A DNA stretch of 39,356 nt from a virus, in IMG/VR virus record IMGVR_UViG_3300036832_000364, positions 1-39,356 of that record; one strand, written 5' to 3'. Under the pieces are notes generated by a model. That model saw only the letters and a program-made list of their open reading frames with translations, made no database searches and had not been told where the DNA came from. Of this stretch, positions 22,714 to 30,612 are shown one piece after another (the stretch's first letter is position 1; every line of letters starts with the position of its first letter). The translations under genes were made by a program, and so were the position numbers.

Positions 22714-22946
22714 CTCAGGGAGCAGCAATGCACAAGGTAACAATCACAGGCTGGTTGCGGGGCGTCGATGACAGCGATGAATTGCTCTCAGGTGATGTCG
22801 ATGTTGTCGCTGAAAAGATTAGCGATGAAATTGACAACATGGACATCGACATGGATGACCCAGACAATGAAGATGATGAGTTGTGCAACCACTTCGTGTT
22901 GCAAATCGATGAAGTGAAGGTTGACGCTGAGGACACAAATGCCTGA
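22710..22946 (+). CDS. 78-residue highly acidic hypothetical protein
   Basis: Two starts are possible: the ATG at 22710 in the ATGA overlap, or the ATG at 22728, which has GGGAGCAGCA before it. The protein opens with a beta strand pair and becomes very acidic (ISDEIDNMDIDMDDPDNEDDEL). Such small acidic phage proteins sometimes mimic DNA, but nothing more specific can be said. Confidence 0.62.
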   Translation: MTQGAAMHKVTITGWLRGVDDSDELLSGDVDVVAEKISDEIDNMDIDMDDPDNEDDELCNHFVLQIDEVKVDAEDTNA

Positions 22947-23196
22947 AAGTTCAAGCAACACAAGGCTTTCCGATGAGCAGATGGCACGTGTTGATGCACT
23001 TGTCGTAGCGCGGCACCTGTTCACCTCCCGCAGTCTTGTGAACAACAACGGCATTAGCAGTCGTTCAGTTGGTGAGTTGATCACACTTGCTGATTACATT
23101 CTTGAAGGCAGCTGGGCCAGCGAGGATGATGGCGACGACAAGGATCCAGCGATTTCGGAACCAGAAAAGCAGGAAAAACTTGTAAGAGTGCAGTAG
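22939..23196 (+). CDS. 85-residue hypothetical protein
   Basis: ATG at 22939 overlaps the previous stop (ATGCCTGA). Helical (TRLSDEQMARVDALVVARHLFT ... VGELITLADYILEG), then an acidic tail (WASEDDGDDKDPAISEPEKQEK). The front half has the look of a small helical phage protein. Unknown function. Confidence 0.62.
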   Translation: MPESSSNTRLSDEQMARVDALVVARHLFTSRSLVNNNGISSRSVGELITLADYILEGSWASEDDGDDKDPAISEPEKQEKLVRVQ

Positions 23197-23204
23197 AGGC
23201 AGAC

Positions 23205-23423
23205 ATGATCCAGCTCAATCGTTGTGGCTATTGCATTCTCACCACACTGCGTGATCGGTTTGGTGAAGAACGAGTTACCATGGACCCTGTCATGCAGGAA
23301 ACAGGAACGATTGGGCACAGAGTTTGTGTTGATGGCTTCTACATTGCCACTGTTCAGAGTGGTGATCTTCACAAGTGTTCGTGTGGTTGGGAAGACAAAA
23401 ATCCAAGTGGAAAGAGAGAGTAA
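23205..23423 (+). CDS. 72-residue Cys-containing hypothetical protein
   Basis: ATG at 23205, after AGAGGCAGAC. Contains RCGYCIL near its start and KCSCGWEDKNPSG at the end, with a beta-rich middle (TIGHRVCVDGFYIATVQSG). The CGYC and CSC clusters suggest metal binding. Function unknown. Confidence 0.62.
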   Translation: MIQLNRCGYCILTTLRDRFGEERVTMDPVMQETGTIGHRVCVDGFYIATVQSGDLHKCSCGWEDKNPSGKRE

Positions 23424-23425
23424 AA

Positions 23426-23566
23426 ATGTTGTGGATCTTGATTGCGATTGTGGTGATTGCCGCAGCTATTGCGGTCTGGCGCAATCATTGGCTGCGCCAT
23501 GAAAGGTCATATGAAACAAGGCATCGCACAGGCGACCGTGAGTGGCTGAAGAAGGTGCCGGAATGA
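23426..23566 (+). CDS. 46-residue single-pass membrane protein
   Basis: ATG at 23426 with GAGAGAGTAAAA upstream. Residues 2-19 (LWILIAIVVIAAAIAVWR) form one membrane helix, followed by a short, mostly basic cytoplasmic-type tail (RHERSYETRHRTGDREWLKK). Too short for homology. It overlaps the next gene by ATGA. Confidence 0.6.
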   Translation: MLWILIAIVVIAAAIAVWRNHWLRHERSYETRHRTGDREWLKKVPE

Positions 23567-23739
23567 CGCTCGATGAGTTGATTCAAGCCATTAGTGCTAA
23601 GGCACAGCAAGAAACGGCTGTAGTTTGGAATCGTGACATCATCTTGCGTGTTGGCGGTGACGGCGCAGTTCACGAGAGCTCACGCATTTACATTGAGCTT
23701 GAAGACAACGCAATTGTGCTGACAAGTGAGGCGCCATAA
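23563..23739 (+). CDS. 58-residue hypothetical protein
   Basis: ATG at 23563 overlaps the previous stop. A small protein with an N-terminal helix (TLDELIQAISAKAQQ) and beta strands (VVWNRDIILRVGG, YIELEDNAIVLTS). Overlaps at both ends (ATGA, TAATG) favour a real gene. No family recognised. Confidence 0.6.
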   Translation: MTLDELIQAISAKAQQETAVVWNRDIILRVGGDGAVHESSRIYIELEDNAIVLTSEAP

Positions 23740-23999
23740 TGAAGGTAGAAGTCTCTCTGACGGATGCTCAGTGTGGCACGTTGCTTGCCTTGCTTCGTAA
23801 AGAGGCACAGTCTTTGGGATACAAAGAGGATGGAACTGGCAAATACAATTTCTATAACAAAAAGACTTGGCCGGCACGTCTCAAAACTCTCAGCACAATT
23901 GCCCATCAATTATGGGTAGCACGCGCATCGATGCCAAAGACAGTCAAAATGACCAGGGAGCAACAAGCCGAATTTGATGAGATGTTTGGGCCGCAATGA
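23739..23999 (+). CDS. 86-residue hypothetical protein
   Basis: ATG at 23739 in a TAATG overlap. Helical with a central Lys/Tyr stretch (KYNFYNKKTWPARLKTLSTIAHQLW) and an acidic end. A conserved-looking QCGTLLALLRKEAQSLGY segment near the start. No assigned role. Confidence 0.62.
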   Translation: MKVEVSLTDAQCGTLLALLRKEAQSLGYKEDGTGKYNFYNKKTWPARLKTLSTIAHQLWVARASMPKTVKMTREQQAEFDEMFGPQ

Positions 24000-24214
24000 T
24001 CACCAAAGGGCAGTGCAAGATATGTGGTGGTTACTATCGGTTTGAAGTTGGCACCAAGCGACTGCCACCACACGAGAACATCAAGAATGGCAACGATTGT
24101 CGTGGTCGACTGCCCAAGATCGACCCACCGTGCTACCAAGAGTATGCCGAGCGGTCGGTGAGCACATATGCTGAGGTCAGTGGCGGATTGCCAGAATTGG
24201 GGAAGCATTTCTGA
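23996..24214 (+). CDS. 72-residue CKICGG zinc-ribbon-like protein
   Basis: ATG at 23996 overlaps the previous stop. Starts with KGQCKICGGYYRFEVGTKRLPPHENI and continues NDCRGRLPKIDPPC: the first CxxC with the later two cysteines and a His resembles small zinc ribbons used in phage nucleic-acid proteins. Unknown function. Confidence 0.65.
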   Translation: MITKGQCKICGGYYRFEVGTKRLPPHENIKNGNDCRGRLPKIDPPCYQEYAERSVSTYAEVSGGLPELGKHF

Positions 24215-24405
24215 TGGCCGGCACAACATACATCTGTGGTATCTATTGCGATGAGGAGTGCGCACACCACACCTTCTGCATGATTCGTTCTGATTCAGAA
24301 CACCCACATGGTGAACGTCATGTTGGGTATGATTTCGCAAAGAAAAAGACCCATTCATGGCGGGTTGAAGCCCAGCGTCGTGTCTGCAGAATTGAGCCAG
24401 GATGA
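24214..24405 (+). CDS. 63-residue Cys/His-rich protein
   Basis: ATG at 24214 overlaps the previous stop. Contains YICGIYCDEECAHHTFCMI: four cysteines and two histidines within 19 residues, a compact metal-binding pattern. Ends in an ATGA overlap. No family recognised. Confidence 0.62.
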   Translation: MAGTTYICGIYCDEECAHHTFCMIRSDSEHPHGERHVGYDFAKKKTHSWRVEAQRRVCRIEPG

Positions 24406-24653
24406 TCAAAGCCATTAGACTCACGGATCTTTCTGAAAACGAAAACATCTGCGCAGAGTGCAAGCTTGCGCTCATGGCTATAGCGATTGAAGATCTTGCT
24501 ATGGCACATGCGATGCTCATCATTCATGGTGATGACTGGGCACAGAAGTACATCGATCATGGTGGTCGCATTCGCTTTGACGATGATGATGAACCCGTCA
24601 TTCATTTCGATGAGCATGAGCTGCATACCATGCCCGATCACACCAATAACTGA
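24402..24653 (+). CDS. 83-residue acidic hypothetical protein
   Basis: ATG at 24402 (ATGA overlap). Helical start with CAECKLALMAIAIEDLAMAH, then DDWAQKYIDHGGRIRFDDDDEP and a His/Glu-rich tail. One CxxC. The nuclease gene follows three bases after the stop. Function unknown. Confidence 0.62.
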   Translation: MIKAIRLTDLSENENICAECKLALMAIAIEDLAMAHAMLIIHGDDWAQKYIDHGGRIRFDDDDEPVIHFDEHELHTMPDHTNN

Positions 24654-24656
24654 GGA

Positions 24657-25646
24657 ATGATGGACAGACAAATTATCATTCGCACCAGTGAGCGTCGATC
24701 ACTCAAGCGTTGTCCTGCTCAGTGGAACTGGTCCTGGCGCAAGGGATTGGCACCAAATGCAGTTGACACCAAGTTGTGGTTCGGACAAGGCATTCACCTT
24801 GCATTGGCTGAGTGGTACAAGCCAGGCTTTGAGCGTGGTGAGCCGCCAATGAAGACATGGCTGAAGTTTGTCGGTGATGAAGCACGATATGTGAGAGACA
24901 ATCGTGGCATCATCGATGAACAGACATGGGTTGACGCTCGTGATCTTGGTGGCCTCATGTTGCTCAACTATGTGGACCATTACGGCAATGATGAGAATTG
25001 GGATGTCATTGCTACAGAACAGACATTCGAAGTTGTCATCAAATTGCGGGATGGCCGACAGATCATCTACACAGGCACGTTTGATGGTGTCTATCGGGAC
25101 AAGGTAACAGGCTTGCTCTGGTTGATGGAGCATAAGACAGCAGCGCAGATACCAAGCACTGGTTATCTTGAGCTCGATGACCAGGCTGGCAGTTACTTTG
25201 CCTTTGCAGAGCCAGTGCTCAAAAGCCTTGGAGTCATGGGTGATGATGAGCATCTTGAAGGCATCATGTACAACTTCTTGCGCAAGGCAATGCCAGACTA
25301 TCGACCCACAGATGAACACGGCAAATTCCTCAACAAAGATGGCACCGTCAGCAAGCGGCAGGGCACCCCGCTATTCATGAGACATCCTGTTTGGCGCTCA
25401 CCCAAGCAACGGCTGAAGATGGTGCAAAACATCATTGAAGAGGCTGAGCTCATGCAGGCTTATCGTGATGGCATCCTTTCGGTAACAAAAACACCAACAA
25501 TGACTTGCTCTTGGGATTGCCCGTTCTTTGCAATGTGCCAGCTACACGAACAAGGAGAGGATTGGACCCAGTACCGTGACGCTATGTATCATCGTCGTGA
25601 TCCTTATGGCGACCATCGTCTTGCACTCAAGAGTGCGAGCATATAG
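24657..25646 (+). CDS. Cas4/RecB-like PD-(D/E)XK nuclease with Fe-S cysteines
   Basis: A 329-residue exonuclease of the RecB/Cas4 type. Catalytic residues seen: D143 in GTFDGVYRD, E158 and K160 in MEHKT, and a downstream QAGSYFAFAEP helix (motif QxxxY). C19 near the N-terminus and C284, C288, C294 in CSWDCPFFAMC match the four cysteines that hold a 4Fe-4S cluster in Cas4 and AddB. It would resect DNA ends for recombination with the RecA-like ATPase and SSB-like protein that follow. ATG at 24657 after TGAGGA. Confidence 0.88.
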   Translation: MMDRQIIIRTSERRSLKRCPAQWNWSWRKGLAPNAVDTKLWFGQGIHLALAEWYKPGFERGEPPMKTWLKFVGDEARYVRDNRGIIDEQTWVDARDLGGLMLLNYVDHYGNDENWDVIATEQTFEVVIKLRDGRQIIYTGTFDGVYRDKVTGLLWLMEHKTAAQIPSTGYLELDDQAGSYFAFAEPVLKSLGVMGDDEHLEGIMYNFLRKAMPDYRPTDEHGKFLNKDGTVSKRQGTPLFMRHPVWRSPKQRLKMVQNIIEEAELMQAYRDGILSVTKTPTMTCSWDCPFFAMCQLHEQGEDWTQYRDAMYHRRDPYGDHRLALKSASI

Positions 25647-25690
25647 CAGGAAAATCAAACATGCAATGAAGAATAGGAGGTGAACCAAAA

Positions 25691-25894
25691 ATGTTATCAG
25701 CGCAGACTCGTGGTCTTGAGGAATTGGCGAGCTTTCGTGCTCGTGTAGCCAATGACTTTGGTGTGCGTCGCTCGATCACATTCCAGGATCTCATGTATAT
25801 CAATGATCTTCTGGACAAGATTGAGGAACGCATGGTGGAGATTGCATCCAACGACAAAAAGCGACTAGCCAACGATGAAAGGGTTGTAGCGTGA
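25691..25894 (+). CDS. 67-residue helical protein
   Basis: ATG at 25691 with a very strong ribosome site (ATAGGAGGTGAACC). All-helical and charged (RGLEELASFRARVANDF ... LLDKIEERMVEIASNDKKR). The ribosome site suggests high expression. Function unknown. Overlaps the next gene by GTGA. Confidence 0.68.
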   Translation: MLSAQTRGLEELASFRARVANDFGVRRSITFQDLMYINDLLDKIEERMVEIASNDKKRLANDERVVA

Positions 25895-26070
25895 CCAAAA
25901 GCAACAAAGAAATTGACCAATTGCTGACGCTAGCCAAGGAGCAGCAAAAGGTCTCTCGTGCACCAGATTTCTGGCAGGGCATTGAAGATGCATTGCTTTG
26001 GATGTCTGGTGAGTCAGTCCCTACAATTGATCTTCATCTCATGGCGACCAACATGAAGGCAGGTAGATAG
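25891..26070 (+). CDS. 59-residue helical hypothetical protein
   Basis: GTG at 25891 in a GTGA overlap. Helical (SNKEIDQLLTLAKEQQKVSRAP) with DFWQGIEDALLWMSG. It ends at the TAG that overlaps the GTG of the ATPase gene. Both overlaps and its place in the recombination cluster support it; no family. Confidence 0.62.
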   Translation: MTKSNKEIDQLLTLAKEQQKVSRAPDFWQGIEDALLWMSGESVPTIDLHLMATNMKAGR

Positions 26071-26942
26071 TGCCACTACCAGAAGCAATTCAATCACTCG
26101 ATGCCTGGGATGAGAGCATCAACATACTCATCATCGCAGATAGCGGATGGGGCAAGACGGTCTTGCTCGGTAGTGCTGATCAACGCAAGCAGGATGGTCC
26201 CAAAGCTCTGTTCTTAGCGACAGAGAATGGGACCATTTCTGCTAAGCGTATGGGAAGCACTGCCGATGTGTGGCCCATCAAGCGATGGAAGGATTTGACT
26301 GACGCCTTCAGATTCCTACAGTTTGAGGGAAGCAGCATCTATCAGTGGGCACTGCTTGATTCGATTACCGAAATGCAGAAGTTGTCAATGGACAATGCGT
26401 TGGCGACTGGTGTTGCGGAGAATCGGAAGATGGCAGATCCTGACGTGCCACAGATTCAGGATCACTTGAAGGTCCAGCAGCAGACACTGAACATGCTGCG
26501 ACGCTTCAATGATCTGCCAATCAACTGTGCATACAGTGCGTTGCCTTTGCGACTGGAAGATGCAAATAGCAACCCCTACTACCTCCCCGCATTGGATGGG
26601 AAGCAAGGTGGAATTGCGCAGCAGGCCATGGGCTACATGCACGTGGTCGGCCATGGCATCAAGCGCAAGATCAAGGACAAGGATGACAAAGACGTCACAG
26701 TGCGTCGGATTTACTTCCAGAGCACGGGGCCATATCGAGCAAAGGATCGATATGGTGCTCTGGGCAACTACAAGGACAATACAACCATCGCTGAAATTGA
26801 GGAGTTGATCAATAAGGGAAAGCCGCAAATGCCTGCGCCACAAGCAGTTACGGCACGGCCAATGTCAGAAGATGAGAGCAAGCAGGCCCAAGCAGAAGTC
26901 AACGCTTCAACAAGCAGTGATGGAAAGGAAGAAGATTTCTAA
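26070..26942 (+). CDS. RecA-like recombination ATPase (Sak4-type)
   Basis: A 290-residue P-loop ATPase. Walker A is ADSGWGKT (residues 23-30), Walker B is YQWALLDSITEM near residue 95-105, and a Q-rich helix (QDHLKVQQQTLNMLRRFNDL) follows. Length and core match the phage Sak4 family of single-strand annealing/recombination ATPases, usually found beside SSB-like genes as here. The C-terminal tail is acidic and Ala/Gln-rich. The start is GTG at 26070 (TAGTG overlap); the stop overlaps the SSB-like gene. Confidence 0.85.
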   Translation: MPLPEAIQSLDAWDESINILIIADSGWGKTVLLGSADQRKQDGPKALFLATENGTISAKRMGSTADVWPIKRWKDLTDAFRFLQFEGSSIYQWALLDSITEMQKLSMDNALATGVAENRKMADPDVPQIQDHLKVQQQTLNMLRRFNDLPINCAYSALPLRLEDANSNPYYLPALDGKQGGIAQQAMGYMHVVGHGIKRKIKDKDDKDVTVRRIYFQSTGPYRAKDRYGALGNYKDNTTIAEIEELINKGKPQMPAPQAVTARPMSEDESKQAQAEVNASTSSDGKEEDF

Positions 26943-27553
26943 TGCCGAAAGTGATCATCGACACCACCAATGTGCCTGACTCTGATTTCAAGGCATATGA
27001 TGGCCCAACTCCGCCACCTGGGCAGTATCGGGCAACGCTCAAGAAGGCATGGTGGACGAAGTCAAGCAACAACAAGCCAATGCTCAAGATGATCTTCGAA
27101 CTGCAGACCACGCATCCTGAGAAGAAGAAGTTCAATGGCTATCCGATCTGGCACAATATCACCAACGAGCAGAGCACTGCGTGGAAGATGAAGGAATTGT
27201 TTGTTGCATTGGCAACTGGTTCCAAGTCTGGCATTGACTTCGATGAGAAGGGTACGGTCACACGTATTGGTCGCGCAATCCCAGGTAAAGCAGAGGTTTT
27301 GCTGATCGGCAAGTTTGATCGCTACAACGGTCAAGATCGACTTGCCATCGACAGGCTCGCACCATTGCCTGGTGCAACATCAGGTGATGATGAGTTTGAA
27401 GAGAACTTCGATGACGGTGAAGCCACGTCATACGAGGACTCTGCCGCAATGGCAGTCGCAGCTTCAACTGCAGCCAGCGCTGACTCCGACATTTCTGAAA
27501 GCGAAGCGGGTGAGGAGCCGGCACAGGGTTCGTCTGACGATCCGCCATTCTAA
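26942..27553 (+). CDS. SSB-like protein (DUF669 family) with DDPPF tip
   Basis: A 203-residue protein. The N-terminal domain (PPPGQYRATLKKAWWTKSSN ... MLKMIFELQTTHPEKKKFNGYPIWHNI) is typical of the DUF669 single-strand-binding-like family that sits next to Sak4-type ATPases. About residues 140-203 form an acidic, Ala/Ser-rich tail ending SSDDPPF, similar to the bacterial SSB tip that recruits replication and repair proteins. ATG at 26942 (TAATG overlap). Confidence 0.82.
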   Translation: MPKVIIDTTNVPDSDFKAYDGPTPPPGQYRATLKKAWWTKSSNNKPMLKMIFELQTTHPEKKKFNGYPIWHNITNEQSTAWKMKELFVALATGSKSGIDFDEKGTVTRIGRAIPGKAEVLLIGKFDRYNGQDRLAIDRLAPLPGATSGDDEFEENFDDGEATSYEDSAAMAVAASTAASADSDISESEAGEEPAQGSSDDPPF

Positions 27554-27556
27554 ATT

Positions 27557-28279
27557 ATGATGCAGGTTTATCTTCCATATCCTAAGCTCAAACTCGTCAA
27601 CATGACATTGGCAACCAGTGATCTTACGCACCAACGTAATGTGATCGCGGCAATTGCTGAAAGTCTGTTGGGGAACGCAAAGGGTTGGACGTGGCATCCG
27701 GGTGTCACGATGTGGCTGGGTAGCTTTGAGTTGCTCGGCCACATCGGATACCTGGCCAATGATGAGTGGGCAAAGCGTCTCGCTGAAGATGACAAATGTG
27801 GTCCTGGTGGTGCCAAACAACTCAAGCTCGATTACGAGGCACAGCTGAAAGCCTTGAATTTATTGAGGTTGAGCAAGCCACCAGACCCCATGCCATGGTG
27901 GTGGGGCTACAAACGCTTTCATGAAGGCAACAAGAGTGCACTCATTCGTCACGACCCATTGTGGTACGGGAGCTTATACACTGATGTGGCAAACGATCTT
28001 TGTGACTGGTGGCCAAGACAAACACCAGACACATGGGTTTATGGTCCACAACGAGGCCCAAATGGAGATTATGCCGAATACTTTCTAAATGAGAAACCAA
28101 TTCTTGAATCTGTGCGACGCATGAATGCCCATGACTTTGCAGCGCATGCCAATCGTTACCACAACTTGACACCTGGCGATGAGCTCACGGTCAAGACACC
28201 AACACTTGACATTCTGCGTGCAATGCATGATCGCTTCCATCAAAAGAAAGTGTATTCAACCCACGACCACAGAGGCTAA
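27557..28279 (+). CDS. Pyrimidine-dimer DNA glycosylase-like protein
   Basis: A 240-residue protein starting MMQVYLPYP at 27557. The opening QVYLPYPKLKLVN, the QRNVIAAIAESLLG helix, GWTWHPGVTMWLGSFELLGHIGYLANDEW and NKSALIRHDPLWY match the layout of the T4 DenV/Pyr_excise family. These proteins cut ultraviolet photoproducts in DNA. The catalytic N-terminal amine and Glu of DenV are not placed with certainty, so activity is uncertain. The C-terminal 90 residues are additional. Downstream of the SSB-like gene. Confidence 0.7.
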   Translation: MMQVYLPYPKLKLVNMTLATSDLTHQRNVIAAIAESLLGNAKGWTWHPGVTMWLGSFELLGHIGYLANDEWAKRLAEDDKCGPGGAKQLKLDYEAQLKALNLLRLSKPPDPMPWWWGYKRFHEGNKSALIRHDPLWYGSLYTDVANDLCDWWPRQTPDTWVYGPQRGPNGDYAEYFLNEKPILESVRRMNAHDFAAHANRYHNLTPGDELTVKTPTLDILRAMHDRFHQKKVYSTHDHRG

Positions 28280-28289
28280 ACTCACACAA

Positions 28290-29084
28290 ATGAAACGTGT
28301 TGCGATCTTGGGGTGTGGACCTGCGGGATTGATCGCGGCCCACGCTTGCCGGATGATGGGCCATCAACCAACGATCTTCAGCAAGAGACGTAAGTCACCA
28401 ATGCTAGGTGCGCAATACCTACACAAGCACATACAAGGAATGCCATGGAGTAGACCAGCAAAACTGTCATACGTACTCCAAGGTACGGTGGAAGGCTACC
28501 GAGACAAGGTCTACAGTGATATCGAGGCATTAGAAGACATCACCGTTAGTCCTGAATTGTTTGTCGGCTACCACGAGTCATGGTCACTGCGACAAGCCTA
28601 TGATTGGCTGTGGGCGCAATGGGGAAGCGCAATTGTTGATTGCACAATCGACCAAGATCGACTCATGGATATGGTAGCAGCCTACGATGCCGTAGTCTCA
28701 TCCATCCCCGCACCAGCGCTTTGCTATCAGAAAGACATCCATCAATTTCATGGCGTGAAGGTTGCCATTGACAGCTATTGGTTTGGTGATGTGCGGCCAT
28801 TGAGCACCAGCAAGAATCTCGTTGTGTGCAATGGATTCCCATATAACAAAGCCAATCCGACAGCAACTGGCTGGTATCGAACAAGCACGATCTTTGGCCA
28901 ATCGAACACCGAATGGTCGCCAAAGGTCGGCATTGTGCCGCCTAATTCACAGTTGGTTGTCAAGCCATTGCGCACAGACTGTGACTGTTGGCCAAATATT
29001 GTGCGGGCTGGCCGTTACGGCCAATGGCAGAAAGGCGTGTTGTCGCACGAGGCATTCAACCTTGTGCTAGAAGTGTTAGCATGA
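28290..29084 (+). CDS. FAD/NAD(P)-binding Rossmann-fold protein
   Basis: A 264-residue protein. I start it at the ATG 28290; the longer in-frame start lies inside the previous gene. It begins MKRVAILGCGPAGLIAAHAC, the GxGxxG dinucleotide-binding fold of FAD-dependent oxidoreductases, with an FSKRR segment as the second strand. Later segments (YDAVVSSIPAPALC; AIDSYWFGDVRP; NLVVCNGFPY) look like a flavoprotein monooxygenase or amine-oxidase-like core, but it is short for that family. The substrate cannot be named. Its place between a repair gene and a HAD phosphatase is unusual. Confidence 0.72.
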   Translation: MKRVAILGCGPAGLIAAHACRMMGHQPTIFSKRRKSPMLGAQYLHKHIQGMPWSRPAKLSYVLQGTVEGYRDKVYSDIEALEDITVSPELFVGYHESWSLRQAYDWLWAQWGSAIVDCTIDQDRLMDMVAAYDAVVSSIPAPALCYQKDIHQFHGVKVAIDSYWFGDVRPLSTSKNLVVCNGFPYNKANPTATGWYRTSTIFGQSNTEWSPKVGIVPPNSQLVVKPLRTDCDCWPNIVRAGRYGQWQKGVLSHEAFNLVLEVLA

Positions 29085-29728
29085 CAAGGGCAGACAAGCC
29101 GGTAGTCGCCATTGACATTGACGGCACGTTGGGCGACCATTACATTCACCTTGCTAACTTTGCAGAGCTATGGTTGGGTCGGCAAGTCAAATATGACCCT
29201 CATGCGGGGTGGCCGCCAGGGGCAAAGAAATTCCAATTCAACAAAGCATTAGGAATTGGGAAGTCAACGTACAGGCAAATCAAATTGGCGTATCGCCAAG
29301 GTGGCATGAAGCGTTCAATGCCGGTGTACGATGGCGCTAGTGAACTCACCAGAAGCCTTAGAAAGATGGGTGTTGATCTCTGGATTTGTACCAGTCGCCC
29401 AGCGTACAAGCTGGATACAATTGAGCCAGACACCAAGCATTGGTTGCGAGTCAATCGCATTCAATATGACCACATGATCTATGGTGACTACAAGTACCGT
29501 GATCTTGTGAGACAAGTTGGCAACGAAAATGTTGTGTGCGTGCTCGATGACTTGACTGAGATGATCACGCACGCACAACGGTGTCGGCTGCCGGCCATGT
29601 TGATTGAAAGACCACACAATGCTGATCGTCCATGGCTCAGTGTAAGCCATGGTGAGATGACAGCAAGCAATCTTGAAGATGCTCTTTCGAAAATCAAAAG
29701 ACTGGTCTTGGAGGTGCAACATGGCTGA
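29081..29728 (+). CDS. HAD-superfamily phosphatase
   Basis: A 215-residue protein; the ATG at 29081 overlaps the previous stop. The nucleophile motif is VAIDIDGTLGD (D12, D14), the second motif ICTSRPAY near residue 110, and the VVCVLDDLTEM acidic motif around 160, i.e. the full HAD set. It is probably a 5'-nucleotidase or polynucleotide-related phosphatase. The cap is inserted after motif I (NFAELWLGRQVKYDP). It sits with nucleotide-pool genes. Confidence 0.83.
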   Translation: MTRADKPVVAIDIDGTLGDHYIHLANFAELWLGRQVKYDPHAGWPPGAKKFQFNKALGIGKSTYRQIKLAYRQGGMKRSMPVYDGASELTRSLRKMGVDLWICTSRPAYKLDTIEPDTKHWLRVNRIQYDHMIYGDYKYRDLVRQVGNENVVCVLDDLTEMITHAQRCRLPAMLIERPHNADRPWLSVSHGEMTASNLEDALSKIKRLVLEVQHG

Positions 29729-30074
29729 GCCGGACAACGAAATCACCAACCATGAGTACATCGAGCAATTCCTGATTCAGGAATGGCACAGAGAGTTTGA
29801 GCGCAAAGGCAAGGACTATGGGCCTGAGCATGATCAGCTGTCACTTGGGCCCAGGGCTGTGTTCGTTGATGTGTGGCGAAAGGCTTGCAAACTAAGGAAT
29901 GCAATCTGGAATGACAAGCCACTGGCATTCGAACAGCCACGTGAGATCATGCTGGACATGATCGGTCATCTGTTCTTGATGGTTGCCCAATTGGACAGGG
30001 CGAACTATGGCAACATCAGGCCACCACGTCCAATCGACCCTGAAGTTATGGAAGACATCAGGAGAGATCACTGA
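29721..30074 (+). CDS. DUF1599/MazG-like nucleotide-metabolism protein
   Basis: A 117-residue protein; ATG at 29721 after GAGGTGCAAC. Segments FERKGKDYGPEHDQLSLGPRAVF, VWRKACKLRNAIWND and EIMLDMIGHLFLMVAQLDRA match the layout of the DUF1599 or nucleotide-modification-associated family of small phage proteins, which resemble MazG-type NTP pyrophosphatases. It would act on nucleotides. It overlaps the next gene (TGATG). Confidence 0.65.
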   Translation: MAEPDNEITNHEYIEQFLIQEWHREFERKGKDYGPEHDQLSLGPRAVFVDVWRKACKLRNAIWNDKPLAFEQPREIMLDMIGHLFLMVAQLDRANYGNIRPPRPIDPEVMEDIRRDH

Positions 30075-30403
30075 TGAACTCGTACACAGTGGGCCATGAA
30101 TTCTACCTAGACACCAAAGATTACAACCAATTGGTGTTCACCTCACAGGCATATCTCATCATCTGCTCCAAGGCCATGCTGCGAGACTTCACGCATGACA
30201 GTGGTGACAATTACAAGCACATGGCAGATGTCGCTCGTGCAAACCTGATGCGCATCGCTGGCTTTCAAGAGCATATGGGCATGGCAATTCAGTCAAACCT
30301 GGCACCAATGCTCAAGGGCAGTGACATGCCATGGTATGACATCATGCACAAGAAGTGGCCAGAGCAACGAGTTGTGGAGCCGATTGATCTCACTTCTATT
30401 TGA
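30074..30403 (+). CDS. 109-residue hypothetical protein
   Basis: ATG at 30074 overlapping the previous stop (TGATG). Mixed helical protein (QAYLIICSKAMLRDFTHD ... ARANLMRIAGFQEHMGMAIQSNL) without metal or nucleotide motifs. No family recognised. It may work with the upstream nucleotide-pool gene because of their coupled translation. Confidence 0.6.
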   Translation: MNSYTVGHEFYLDTKDYNQLVFTSQAYLIICSKAMLRDFTHDSGDNYKHMADVARANLMRIAGFQEHMGMAIQSNLAPMLKGSDMPWYDIMHKKWPEQRVVEPIDLTSI

Positions 30404-30417
30404 GAAATAGGTGGGCC

Positions 30418-30606
30418 GTGTTCTGTGCCGAATGCTTTGAGTTTGCCGATAACAATGAGCTAGGCATTCATGACCAGGGGCAATTTTGGCACCATCGATG
30501 CCGTGTAGTCAAGATCAAGCGTGACGCCTTCACGCGCGCACAAAACATGTCGCAAGCAGACATGCTCAAATGGCTTGACATTATCATTGCGACTAGACAG
30601 AAGTGA
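30418..30606 (+). CDS. 62-residue CAEC / HHRC small protein
   Basis: The GTG at 30418 has AGGTGG just upstream; a TTG at 30400 that overlaps the previous stop is the alternative. It begins VFCAECFEFADNNELG and continues FWHHRCRVVKIKRD, giving Cys2-His2-Cys residues typical of a zinc knuckle, then a helical tail. It lies directly before the polymerase gene. Confidence 0.6.
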   Translation: MFCAECFEFADNNELGIHDQGQFWHHRCRVVKIKRDAFTRAQNMSQADMLKWLDIIIATRQK

Positions 30607-30612
30607 CTTCTC

